NCBI GenBank assembly: GCA_964501785.1
Contig: CAZCUD010000002.1
Span: 333,267 to 397,266, forward strand
Reading direction: 5' to 3'
DNA length: 64,000 bases
Source: DATBSK01 sp964501785
GTDB taxonomy: Bacteria; Actinomycetota; Acidimicrobiia; IMCC26256; PALSA-555
The first letter of the stretch is position 1. Every line of letters starts with the position of its first letter. The notes below the pieces were generated by a model. That model saw nothing but the letters and a program-made list of their open reading frames with translations. It had not been told where the DNA came from and made no database searches. The position numbers were made by a program, and so were the translations under genes. This document shows positions 24,976-33,263 of the stretch, one piece after another.

Positions 24976-25890
24976 ATGGGTCTGTTCGACGGGAAGGTCG
25001 CGATCGTCACCGGTGCCGGGCGCGGCATCGGACGAGAGGAGGCGCTCCTCCTGGCGAGCGAGGGAGCGGCGGTCGTCGTCAACGACCTCGGCGGCGCGCG
25101 CAGCGGCGAGGGAAGCGACGCCGGGCCTGCGCAGCAGGTCGTCGACGAGATCGCCGCGGCAGGCGGCAAGGCGGTCGCGAACACCGACGACATCTCGTCG
25201 TGGAAGGGCGCGGAGAACCTCATCAACCAGGCGGTCGACGAGCTCGGCGGGCTCGACGTGCTGGTGAACAACGCCGGGATCCTGCGGGACAAGATGAGCT
25301 TCAACATGACCGAGGCCGAGTGGGACGCGGTCATCCAGGTCCACCTCAAGGGCCACTTCGCCCCTTCGCACTTCGCCGCCTCCTACTGGCGCGCCAAGAG
25401 CAAGGAGACCGGCGAAGGCGTCAACGCCAAGATCGTCAACACCGCGTCGGAGTCGGGCCTCTACGGCAACGCGGGGCAGGCCAACTACGCGGCCGCGAAG
25501 GCCGGCATCGCCGCACTGACCATCGTCATGGGACGTGAGCTCGAGCGGGCGGGTGTCCGGGTGAACGCGATCGCACCGGTGGCGCTCACCCGGCTCACCG
25601 AAGACCTCATGGGGGGCGGCGAGCCGAGCGAGGAGATGAAGGCTGCGCTCGACCCCTCGAACGTCGCCGCCGCGGTCGGCTGGCTCGCTTCCGACCTCTC
25701 GGCCGGCGTCACCGGCCAGGTCGTGAAGATCCAGGGCGGTGTGTGCCAGATCGTGCAGGGGTGGCGACCGATCACGCAGATCACGAGCGACCAACCGTGG
25801 ACGATCGAGTCGATCGACGCCGGCAAGGGCGAGCTGTTCGCCAAGTCGGACCCGGGCCTGCCCCCGTTCCTCCTCGACTTCCCCGGCTGA
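24976..25890 (+). CDS. SDR-family 3-hydroxyacyl-CoA dehydrogenase (Hsd4A/HSD17B4-like)
   Basis: A 304-residue SDR starting at ATG 24976 (GAGGAACG upstream). The cofactor loop is TGAGRGIG at about residues 11-18, followed by VVVNDLGGARSGEG, the N-D-L-G-G signature of HSD17B4-type (multifunctional beta-oxidation) SDRs. NNAG and catalytic Tyr171/Lys175 (NYAAAKAG) are present. At just over 300 residues it is longer than FabG-type SDRs and close to actinobacterial Hsd4A, which oxidises the 22-hydroxy side-chain CoA in cholesterol breakdown. It is followed after one base by the large acyl-CoA dehydrogenase subunit, under operator B. Confidence 0.87.
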   Translation: MGLFDGKVAIVTGAGRGIGREEALLLASEGAAVVVNDLGGARSGEGSDAGPAQQVVDEIAAAGGKAVANTDDISSWKGAENLINQAVDELGGLDVLVNNAGILRDKMSFNMTEAEWDAVIQVHLKGHFAPSHFAASYWRAKSKETGEGVNAKIVNTASESGLYGNAGQANYAAAKAGIAALTIVMGRELERAGVRVNAIAPVALTRLTEDLMGGGEPSEEMKAALDPSNVAAAVGWLASDLSAGVTGQVVKIQGGVCQIVQGWRPITQITSDQPWTIESIDAGKGELFAKSDPGLPPFLLDFPG

Positions 25891-25891
25891 G

Positions 25892-27070
25892 GTGAAGCTG
25901 GCCTGGGGCGAGGAGGAGCTCGCCTTCCGCGACGAGCTGCGCTCGTTCCTCGACGAGCACGCGCCACCCGAGGCTCTCGCGGGCTTCGACATGCAGGACA
26001 GCGGTGCCGACGAGCGCGACGAGATCGTGCCGCAGTGGGCCCGCGACTGGCAGGCGATCCTGTTCGACCACGGCTGGATGATCCCGGGCTATCCGCCGGA
26101 GCACGGGGGGCGCGACGCCACGCCCGTGCAGACGCTCGTCTACCTGGAAGAGATGGCGACGCGTCGCATCCCGCGGTCGCTCCACTTCCCCGGGTACGCG
26201 ATCGTCGCGCCGAGCCTCCTCGAGTTCGGCGATGCCGAGCAGCGCGCGCTGGTGCCGGCCGCGATCCGTGGCGACACGATCTGGTGCATCGGGATGAGCG
26301 AGCCCAACGCGGGCTCAGACCTCGCCGGGCTGAGCACGAAGGCGCAGCTCGACGGCGACCGGTTCGTCGTCAACGGCCAGAAGGTGTGGACGAGCTACGC
26401 GAGCATCGCGAGCAAGTGCTTCGTGTACGTGCGCACCGACCCCGACGCGCCGAAGCACAAGGGCATCAGCCTGCTCATCGTCGACATGGACACCCCGGGC
26501 ATCGAGGTGCGTCCGCTCCGCCACATCAGCGGTGCGGCGCACTTCGCCGAGGTGTTCTTCACCGACGTGGAGGTGCCCGCGGCGAACCTGGTCGGCGGGC
26601 TCAACGACGGCTGGCGCATCACGCAGGGATCGCTCGCCCACGAGCGCGCCGGCCTCTGGGTCGAAGGCGTGGCGCGCCTCGAGTCGACGATCTCCGGACT
26701 GGTCGAGATCGCGAAGCGCTGCGGCCTCACCGACGACGCGGGCGTCCGTCGTCGGATCGCGACGGTCTACGAGGAAGCCGCGTCGCTGCGCGCGCTCGGC
26801 TACAAGGGGTTCGCGAGCTTCGCCCAGGGTTCGTCGGCCCCCGAGCACTCCTACATGAAGATGGCCACGTCCGAGCTCGGGAAGGCCGCCTACGAGCTCG
26901 GGATGCACCTCCAGGGTGCGTACGGACCGGTGCGCGACCCCGAACGGGGCGAGGAGGACGGGCGCTGGGTCGACATGTTCTTCATGAGCTTCGCCAACAC
27001 GATCGCCGGCGGTTCGTCGGAGATCCAGCGCAACATCATCGCCCAGCGCGTGTTGGGACTCCCGCGATGA
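25892..27070 (+). CDS. Acyl-CoA dehydrogenase, large subunit (second pair)
   Basis: A 392-residue FAD acyl-CoA dehydrogenase from GTG 25892, one base after the SDR stop. Landmarks: CIGMSEPNAGSDLAGL, NGQKVWTSYASIASK, and C-terminal GGSSEIQRNIIAQRVLGL. It is an obvious paralogue of the protein at 200-1393, with the same N-terminal pattern VKLAWGEEELAFRDEL. Its small partner starts 22 bp downstream at 27093, so the two likely form a heteromeric dehydrogenase. Having two such pairs in one window suggests successive dehydrogenations of a long or branched side chain. Confidence 0.9.
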   Translation: MKLAWGEEELAFRDELRSFLDEHAPPEALAGFDMQDSGADERDEIVPQWARDWQAILFDHGWMIPGYPPEHGGRDATPVQTLVYLEEMATRRIPRSLHFPGYAIVAPSLLEFGDAEQRALVPAAIRGDTIWCIGMSEPNAGSDLAGLSTKAQLDGDRFVVNGQKVWTSYASIASKCFVYVRTDPDAPKHKGISLLIVDMDTPGIEVRPLRHISGAAHFAEVFFTDVEVPAANLVGGLNDGWRITQGSLAHERAGLWVEGVARLESTISGLVEIAKRCGLTDDAGVRRRIATVYEEAASLRALGYKGFASFAQGSSAPEHSYMKMATSELGKAAYELGMHLQGAYGPVRDPERGEEDGRWVDMFFMSFANTIAGGSSEIQRNIIAQRVLGLPR

Positions 27071-27092
27071 CGCAGCGTGCGAGCGCGGACTG

Positions 27093-28097
27093 ATGGACTT
27101 CGCGCTGAGCGACGACCAGGAGCTGTTGCGTGACACGGCGCGGGCGCTGCTCGCGAACGAGTGCCCGACGGCACTGCTCCGGGCGCACATCGACGAACCG
27201 TCGGCTGCTGATCTGCTCTGGACGCACCTGCGGGAGTTCGCGCCGCTCGCCACCGGATCGTGCGCCGACCTCCACCTGTTCGCCGAGGAGCTCGGCTACG
27301 TCGCGGCACCAGGTCCGTTCCTCCCGACGGTGGGTCTCGCGGCGCCGGTGCTCGCCGCCGCGGGTGACGAGCGGCTCGAGGCGATCGTGTCGGGTGAGGA
27401 GACCGCCACCCTCGCACTCGCCGGCCCCGACGGTGTCTGGCGGCCCAACGGCGCGGGGGTCAAGACCTTCGTCGCCGAGGCCGATCGGGTCGACTGGATC
27501 GTCGTGGTCGACGCGACGGACACGGGTCCGACCGTGCGAGTCGTGCCTCCCGGAGAGCTGCGCTCGCTGCGTCCGGTGGGCACCGTCGACTTCTCTCGTC
27601 GCCTGTTCGAGATCGAGGCCACAGGCTCCGGCACGGCGATCGATCCAGACGCGCTCGAAGCGGCGCTCGACCGGGCGACCACGATCGTGGCCACCGAGCT
27701 CGTCGGCACGGCGCGACGACTCTTCGACATGGCGCTCGCCTATGCGAAGGAGCGCGTCCAGTTCGACGTGCCGATCGGGTCGTTCCAGGCGATCCAGCAC
27801 CGCCTCGCCGACTGCTCGCTCGCGGTCGAACGAGCGACCGCGGCCGTGCAGTACGCCGCGATGACGGTCGACGCGAACGACGCCGACCGTCGCCGCGCGA
27901 CGCACGTCGCGAAGGCGGCGGCCGGCGTCGCCGGCACTCGTGCCGCCAAGGACGGCGCCCAGGTGCACGGTGGCATCGGTTACACGTGGGAGCACGACCT
28001 CCACCTCTTCATCCGCCACGCGTACGGCACCGAGGCCTGGCTCGGCACCACCGACTGGCACCACGACCGCCTGGGCGACCTGCTCTTCGCCGCGTAG
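27093..28097 (+). CDS. Acyl-CoA dehydrogenase, small subunit (second pair)
   Basis: A 334-residue acyl-CoA dehydrogenase family protein, shorter than usual because the beta domain is reduced. It starts MDFALSDDQELLRDTARALL and retains KERVQFDVPIGSFQAIQHRLAD and QVHGGIGYTWEHDLHLF, exactly like the small subunit at 1448. The GGxSEIQRN motif is absent, consistent with a non-catalytic or half-site partner of the gene at 25892. It is last in the operator-B operon and ends 5 bp from the convergent amine oxidase stop. Confidence 0.88.
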   Translation: MDFALSDDQELLRDTARALLANECPTALLRAHIDEPSAADLLWTHLREFAPLATGSCADLHLFAEELGYVAAPGPFLPTVGLAAPVLAAAGDERLEAIVSGEETATLALAGPDGVWRPNGAGVKTFVAEADRVDWIVVVDATDTGPTVRVVPPGELRSLRPVGTVDFSRRLFEIEATGSGTAIDPDALEAALDRATTIVATELVGTARRLFDMALAYAKERVQFDVPIGSFQAIQHRLADCSLAVERATAAVQYAAMTVDANDADRRRATHVAKAAAGVAGTRAAKDGAQVHGGIGYTWEHDLHLFIRHAYGTEAWLGTTDWHHDRLGDLLFAA

Positions 28098-28102
28098 CCC
28101 GA

Positions 28103-29539
28103 CTAGCGCGGCAACGTGGCGTCGTGGATCTCGGCCGCGGCGCGGATCCCCGACTCGACGGCCCCCTGGATCCACGCGTGTGCGAGCGATGCGTGCTCGC
28201 CGGCGAAGTGGATCCGACCCTCCGGCGCACAGATGGCCTCATAGAGCAGGGTCTGCTGACCCGGGTCGAACAAGGCGAATGCGCCACCGGCGAACTCGTC
28301 GTCGTGCCACATCTTCGACGCTCCGACCTCGAACTCGTCGGCCGCCTGTGGGTGGATCCGGGTGACGTCCTCCAGGGCCTGCACGATCCGCTCGGACGGT
28401 GAGAGCGAGCCCCACCGCTGCGCGTCCTCGCCCCAGGTGTAGCTCGCGAGCACCACGCCACGACCGGTGTCGCGTCCGTGATCCGGGTAGTAGACGTTGC
28501 GCACCGCCAGGTCGGTGACGCTGCCTCCCCCGACGATGCCGTCGTCGTCCTCCCAGAATCGGCGACGGAACTGGAGGAAGACCTTCGCCGACGCGTCGTA
28601 GTGGAGCTGACGGATCGCCCGCTGCTTCGCTCGCGAGAACGGCGTGAGCGCCTCGACGTGCCGTAGCACCGGAAACGGCGTGGTGACGATCGCGTAGTCG
28701 GCTTCCTCGGCGAACCGTCCGGCTCCGGTGCGGTAGTGGACCGTCACGTCACGATCGCTCTGCTCGATCGCGACCATGCGGGCACCGAACCTGATTCGGT
28801 GACCGAGCTCGGCCACGAACGCGCGGGGCAACAGGTCGGTGCCGCCGTCGAGGTAGACCAGATCGGTGTAGAAGCCACCCGTCTCCTCTCGCAGCAGCTC
28901 GAGGAACGAGGAGTTCATCATCGCTTCCTGGTTCGCGACGAGACCGAACAGCTCGATCGCGCCCTCCGACCATCCCTGGAGCTCGAGGAACTCACGCACC
29001 GACAGGTGGTCGTGCTCGGCGGCGATGTCGGACCACGCGGCATCGCCGTCGGTAGCGAGCCGCGCGCTGAACGGCTCGAGCGCCGCGGCCCACAGATCGT
29101 CGATCGACGCGTGGTGTTGGAGCTCGGCGACGTCGAAGCCCAGCACGGCTGCGTTCCCCGGCAGCTCGCTCTGGCGGACCCGGGTCCCGCAGAACCAGCA
29201 GTACGCCTGCGGGTTCCCCATGGTGAACGGCTGCGTCGAGAGGCCGAACCGCTCGATCAGCGCCATGGTGAGGACGTGCGAGCGCGGGATGCGCATCGCG
29301 CCGGCCTCGGCCCACAACCCGTCGGCGAACGGCTCGCGCAACGTCAGGATGCGGCCGCCGACACGGTGCTGGGCCTCGAGCACGATCGGGTCGTGACCGG
29401 CCCTCGCGAGCTCCGAGGCCGCGACGAGCCCCGCCATCCCCGCGCCGACGACGACGACGCGCTTGGGCTCGACTGCTCGCGGTCGCAGTCCTTCGGTGAG
29501 GACGTCGAGGTGCTCGGCGACGGTGCGAGGCACGCCCAC
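28103..29539 (-). CDS. Flavin-containing amine oxidase (FAD-dependent)
   Basis: A 478-residue FAD protein from GTG 29539. N-terminal Rossmann fold RVVVVGAGMAGLVAASEL (GAGMAG at about 32-37), then EAQHRVGGRILTLREPF, the flavin amine oxidase signature. A C-terminal HFAGEHASLAHAWIQGAVESG closes the FAD site. The family includes L-amino-acid and monoamine oxidases; GAMRIPRSH and a Cys pair in CWFCG may shape a particular substrate pocket. It follows the large GGDEF/EAL gene on the same strand with 9 bp between them, so it may be under the same transcript. Substrate not known. Confidence 0.88.
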   Translation of the reverse strand: MGVPRTVAEHLDVLTEGLRPRAVEPKRVVVVGAGMAGLVAASELARAGHDPIVLEAQHRVGGRILTLREPFADGLWAEAGAMRIPRSHVLTMALIERFGLSTQPFTMGNPQAYCWFCGTRVRQSELPGNAAVLGFDVAELQHHASIDDLWAAALEPFSARLATDGDAAWSDIAAEHDHLSVREFLELQGWSEGAIELFGLVANQEAMMNSSFLELLREETGGFYTDLVYLDGGTDLLPRAFVAELGHRIRFGARMVAIEQSDRDVTVHYRTGAGRFAEEADYAIVTTPFPVLRHVEALTPFSRAKQRAIRQLHYDASAKVFLQFRRRFWEDDDGIVGGGSVTDLAVRNVYYPDHGRDTGRGVVLASYTWGEDAQRWGSLSPSERIVQALEDVTRIHPQAADEFEVGASKMWHDDEFAGGAFALFDPGQQTLLYEAICAPEGRIHFAGEHASLAHAWIQGAVESGIRAAAEIHDATLPR

Positions 29540-29548
29540 GAGGCGAGG

Positions 29549-32500
29549 CTAGCGATCCTCGGTCGGCTGCGACCCGACCGCGCGCGGCTCCAGGCGTCCG
29601 CGGCGCAACGACTCGCCCCAGTGCGAGGCGGGCGCGGGTTCGCCGAACAGGAAGCCCTGCGCGTAGTCGCACCTGAGCGCGCGCAGCTCTTCGAGCTGCT
29701 GCATCGACTCGACCCCCTCCGCCACGACGTTGAGCTGCAGGCCACGCGCGAGACCCAGGATCGCATTCACGATCTCGGTGTCCTCCTGTTCGGTGCCCAA
29801 CCCGTCGACGAACGCGCGATCGATCTTCACCGCGACGATCGGGAGCTGCTTGAGGTACGCCAACGACGAGTAGCCGGTCCCGAAGTCGTCGATGACCAGC
29901 ATCACGCCGAGCGCCCGGAGCGCCTTCATCGTGTCGAGCGTCGCCTCGTCGGCGGCGACGCTCTCGGTGAGCTCGAAGACGATGCGCGACGGGTCGACGC
30001 CGTGTCGCGTGATCGCCTCCTCCACGGACGCGTTGAACCCGGGCTCCCGCAGCTGGCGGACGGACAGATTGACGGTGCACGGCAGGTCGCGACCGCGACC
30101 GGAGATGCCCGTCCACCCGGCCGCCTGACGGCACGCCTCGTCGATCACCCACGCACCCATGGGCACGATGAGCCCGGTGTCCTCCGCGACCGGCACGAAC
30201 TCGTCAGGGAGCCGGAGGCTGCCGTCCGGGAGCTCCCAGCGAAGCAGCGACTCGAACGCGACGATCTCGCCGGTCGTGATCCGCACCAGCGGCTGGTAGT
30301 GCAGGCAGAGCCGACCTTCGTCGATCGCGCTCCGCAGCGCGTTCGTCGTCGCGAGATGGGCGACGGCGCGGTCGTGGATCGACGGGTCGAACACCTCGCA
30401 ACGATCCCGACCGCCCTCCTTCGCGCGGTACATCGCGGCATCGGCGTCACGAAGCAAGGTCTCGGCGTCGTGCTGGCCCGGCAGCGACGCGGCGATGCCG
30501 ATGCTCGCCGTCACGAACGTCTCGATCTCGTCGGCCGCGAAGGGCACATGGAGGCTCGACCTGATGCGTTCGGCGACACCGACGAGCGCCTGGGCCGCCG
30601 CGTCGTCCTCGACGAGCACGACGAACTCGTCACCACCGAAGCGCGCCACCGTGTCCGACGGTCGCACCGTGCTGCGGAGGCGTTCGGCCACGAGCTGGAG
30701 CAGCTGGTCACCGGTGCCGTGGCCATGGCTGTCGTTGACGTACTTGAACCGATCGAGATCGAGGAACAGCAGGCCGACGGACGCGCCGCCGCGCGCGGCA
30801 CGGGCGAGCGCCTGCTCGAGGCGGTCGATGAGCAGGGCACGGTTCGGGAGCCCCGTGAGCGCGTCATGGAGCGCCTGGTGCTCGAGGTCTTGCTCGAACT
30901 GCTTCCGTTCGGAGATGTCGCGCACGTTGACGACGACGGCCTCGACCTCGCTGTCGAGCAGGTTCGTCATCGTGGACTCGAGCCAGCGCCACTGGCCGTC
31001 GGGTCGCCGGATCCTCCCCTCCCAAGCGATGCTGGTGCCCGGTCGGTCCATCAGCGCCTCTGCGGCCGCGTCGGCCTTGGCGACGTCGTCGGGATGGATG
31101 ATCGTGCGCGGGACGCCGCCCTCGAAGTCGCTGACCGGGCGCCCGTAGATCTGCTCGACCGACGGGCTTGCGAACTCGACTCCGCCTTCGGCCCCGAACA
31201 CGAGGATCCCGTCGGTCGAGTGCTCGATCAACGATCGGATGCGCGCGTCGGCGAGTCGTTGGCGCGCCTCGGTCGCCACCCGCGCCCGTTCCGCGACCGC
31301 GCGGTCGTAGGCGCTGACGAGCACGTCGCTGATGACGCGCAACGAACCGAGGTCCTCCGACTGCTTGTCCGTCGCGTCGGCTCGCCAGTAGATGCTCACG
31401 AACGCCTTCGCGTCGCCGTCGCTCTCGGTCACCGACACGAGCGCCGCGGAGCGGGCTCCGATCAGCTCGAGCATGCGTCGCTCGTCGGAGTACTGCTGGG
31501 GCAGATCATCGACGCGCTCGAGCAGGCCGGAGCGGCCCTGGGCCATCGCGTCCAGCAGCCGCGGGAAGGCCGTGGGCGGATATCGCTCCGGCGAGTCCGC
31601 GGGAAGTGGTCCGAGCTCGGCGTCGTGCCACTCGCACACGCGACGAAACCAGCCGTCGTCATCGCGCCGGCGTAGTGCAGCACCGTCCGCACCCACCATC
31701 CGGGCGATCCGGCCGAGCGCATCGGTGATCGAAGCCTCCACCGCGTCTGGCGAAGCACCGAGCAGATCACGCGAGATCGCGGCAGTCAGCGCATCCAGCT
31801 CCGCCCGCCGCTCGAGTGCTCGCGCCGACGCCTGTTGCTCCGACACGTCGTGAGCGTTGAGCACGATCCCTTCGACGCCCGGCACGTCGAGGAGGTTCGT
31901 GAAGGTCCCCTCGAGCGAGACGACGCGGCCGTCGGCACCCCACGCGCGGAACGACACGGGCACGGGTGAGCGCGGTGCGGCCACCGACTCCCCGAACGCT
32001 GCCGTGAGCGGGGGCCGGTCGGCCTCGATGACTCGGAGCCGCGGGTCTTCCTCGGTCCGATAATCGTCCCCGAAGCCCGCGGCCCGCGCCGCGCGCGGAC
32101 TCAGGTACCGGATGTGCCCGTCGGCCCCGAACACCGCGATCAGCTCGTGCGACTGCTCGACGAGCGCCTCCAGAAGCACCGCGCTGTCCCGTGCGGCATC
32201 CGCTCGACGCGTGCGCTCGACGACTGCACTGAGAAGGTTCCCGAGACCGCCGAGCGCTCCGAAGTGCGCGCGCTGGATGGCATCGGGAGCCTCGGCGAAG
32301 GCCACGACCGCGACGCCGACCGTCGCACCCTCCCGCATCAACGGCACGAGCCCGACCGCGGCGAGACCGAGCATGCTTGTCCACTCACGGAGTGCGAGCG
32401 CGTCGTCGGGCAGCTCGTGCGTGTCGAGCAGCATCGGCCCACTGAACTCTTGTGCCGCGCGTGCCCACCACGTGGGCGCGTACGGGGCCACCCGAGGCAC

Positions 32501-33064
32501 GTCCACGTCGGGGATCCCCGGAGTGTGCGTGTAGAGCGGACGACTCCGGTTGGTGCGCTCGTCGAACTCCACGATCCCCAGTCCCGGCACGCCGAGAAGG
32601 TCGGCCACACGTCGGAGCGCCGCGCTGACGTCGTCTTCGCTCGGCGCTCTCGACCCCTGAGCGCTCTCGCCGTGCAGCAGCTCGTCGGTGAGGTCGCGGA
32701 GGAGCTCATCGGCTTCGCGGCGACAGTGCTCCTCGGTGACGTCACGAACGGCGACGACGACGTCGTCGCCGTTCGGGATCAGGTGGGCCGACCAGAACGC
32801 CGCGGCGCCTTCACCTCGTCCGTCGGTCTGCCAGCCGCAGGCCGTCGGAACATGGGTCCGAGCGACCTCGCCCAGCGCCTCGTCCAGTGCATCGTCGACG
32901 CGGAGCAGCTCGCGGAGCGGTCGACCGATCGTGTCGGCGGGCGCGACCGGGTGCCGGGAACCGGGTACCGGATGGGCGTCGAGGACGTCGCCTTCTGGGG
33001 AGACCCGGTAGACCGCATCGAGCACGCGCTCGCCAGTTGCGCCGATGGCCGTCTCATCGGCCAC
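29549..33064 (-). CDS. Multi-sensor PAS/GAF GGDEF-EAL protein (cyclic di-GMP)
   Basis: About 1171 residues from GTG 33064; the ORF is open further upstream but would run through operator C, so the start is uncertain. Approximate order: PAS (10-105), GAF (130-290), PAS (300-410), GAF (420-590), PAS (600-720), GGDEF (735-895) with intact RFGGDEF at about 808, and EAL (905-1150). The EAL motif reads AFESLLRW (Ala replaced by Ser, catalytic Glu kept), with DDFGTGYSSL and VKIDRAFVDGLG conserved. It may both make and degrade c-di-GMP in response to ligands bound by five sensor domains. No transmembrane segment is seen, so it should be cytoplasmic. Confidence 0.87.
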   Translation of the reverse strand: MADETAIGATGERVLDAVYRVSPEGDVLDAHPVPGSRHPVAPADTIGRPLRELLRVDDALDEALGEVARTHVPTACGWQTDGRGEGAAAFWSAHLIPNGDDVVVAVRDVTEEHCRREADELLRDLTDELLHGESAQGSRAPSEDDVSAALRRVADLLGVPGLGIVEFDERTNRSRPLYTHTPGIPDVDVPRVAPYAPTWWARAAQEFSGPMLLDTHELPDDALALREWTSMLGLAAVGLVPLMREGATVGVAVVAFAEAPDAIQRAHFGALGGLGNLLSAVVERTRRADAARDSAVLLEALVEQSHELIAVFGADGHIRYLSPRAARAAGFGDDYRTEEDPRLRVIEADRPPLTAAFGESVAAPRSPVPVSFRAWGADGRVVSLEGTFTNLLDVPGVEGIVLNAHDVSEQQASARALERRAELDALTAAISRDLLGASPDAVEASITDALGRIARMVGADGAALRRRDDDGWFRRVCEWHDAELGPLPADSPERYPPTAFPRLLDAMAQGRSGLLERVDDLPQQYSDERRMLELIGARSAALVSVTESDGDAKAFVSIYWRADATDKQSEDLGSLRVISDVLVSAYDRAVAERARVATEARQRLADARIRSLIEHSTDGILVFGAEGGVEFASPSVEQIYGRPVSDFEGGVPRTIIHPDDVAKADAAAEALMDRPGTSIAWEGRIRRPDGQWRWLESTMTNLLDSEVEAVVVNVRDISERKQFEQDLEHQALHDALTGLPNRALLIDRLEQALARAARGGASVGLLFLDLDRFKYVNDSHGHGTGDQLLQLVAERLRSTVRPSDTVARFGGDEFVVLVEDDAAAQALVGVAERIRSSLHVPFAADEIETFVTASIGIAASLPGQHDAETLLRDADAAMYRAKEGGRDRCEVFDPSIHDRAVAHLATTNALRSAIDEGRLCLHYQPLVRITTGEIVAFESLLRWELPDGSLRLPDEFVPVAEDTGLIVPMGAWVIDEACRQAAGWTGISGRGRDLPCTVNLSVRQLREPGFNASVEEAITRHGVDPSRIVFELTESVAADEATLDTMKALRALGVMLVIDDFGTGYSSLAYLKQLPIVAVKIDRAFVDGLGTEQEDTEIVNAILGLARGLQLNVVAEGVESMQQLEELRALRCDYAQGFLFGEPAPASHWGESLRRGRLEPRAVGSQPTEDR

Positions 33065-33197
33065 CCTCGCCGAGCGCTGAAGCCTCAGTCGAGGACCCCC
33101 CGCGACGTCGTGCTGCCCCCCGTCACGGTATCGGGCGCGCGCCTCCTGTGCTCTCTTCGCGCGCTCGCGGTCGGGCCCCGCGACCGAGGTCCGGGGG

Positions 33198-33225
33198 TAG
33201 GGTGTACCTGACAGCGGCGTCAGGT
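33198..33225 (+). promoter_or_regulatory. Operator C with candidate -10, promoter of hyuBA
   Basis: TAGGGT (33198-33203) resembles a -10. It is followed by ACCTGAC-AGCGGC-GTCAGGT (33206-33225), a palindrome with 7-bp perfect arms and the common core TGAC (33209-33212) and GTCA (33219-33222). The HyuB ATG is 39 bp further on. The region also lies upstream of the divergent GGDEF-EAL gene. Confidence 0.6.
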
Positions 33226-33263
33226 CGCTGGAAGCAGTCGAGACGCCGACCGGGGGGTGTGCG

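Noticed and set aside
28736..31675. A 979-codon plus-strand frame
   Set aside because: It lies antisense to the amine oxidase and GGDEF-EAL genes, has Arg/His/Val-rich composition typical of high-GC shadow frames and matches no family.
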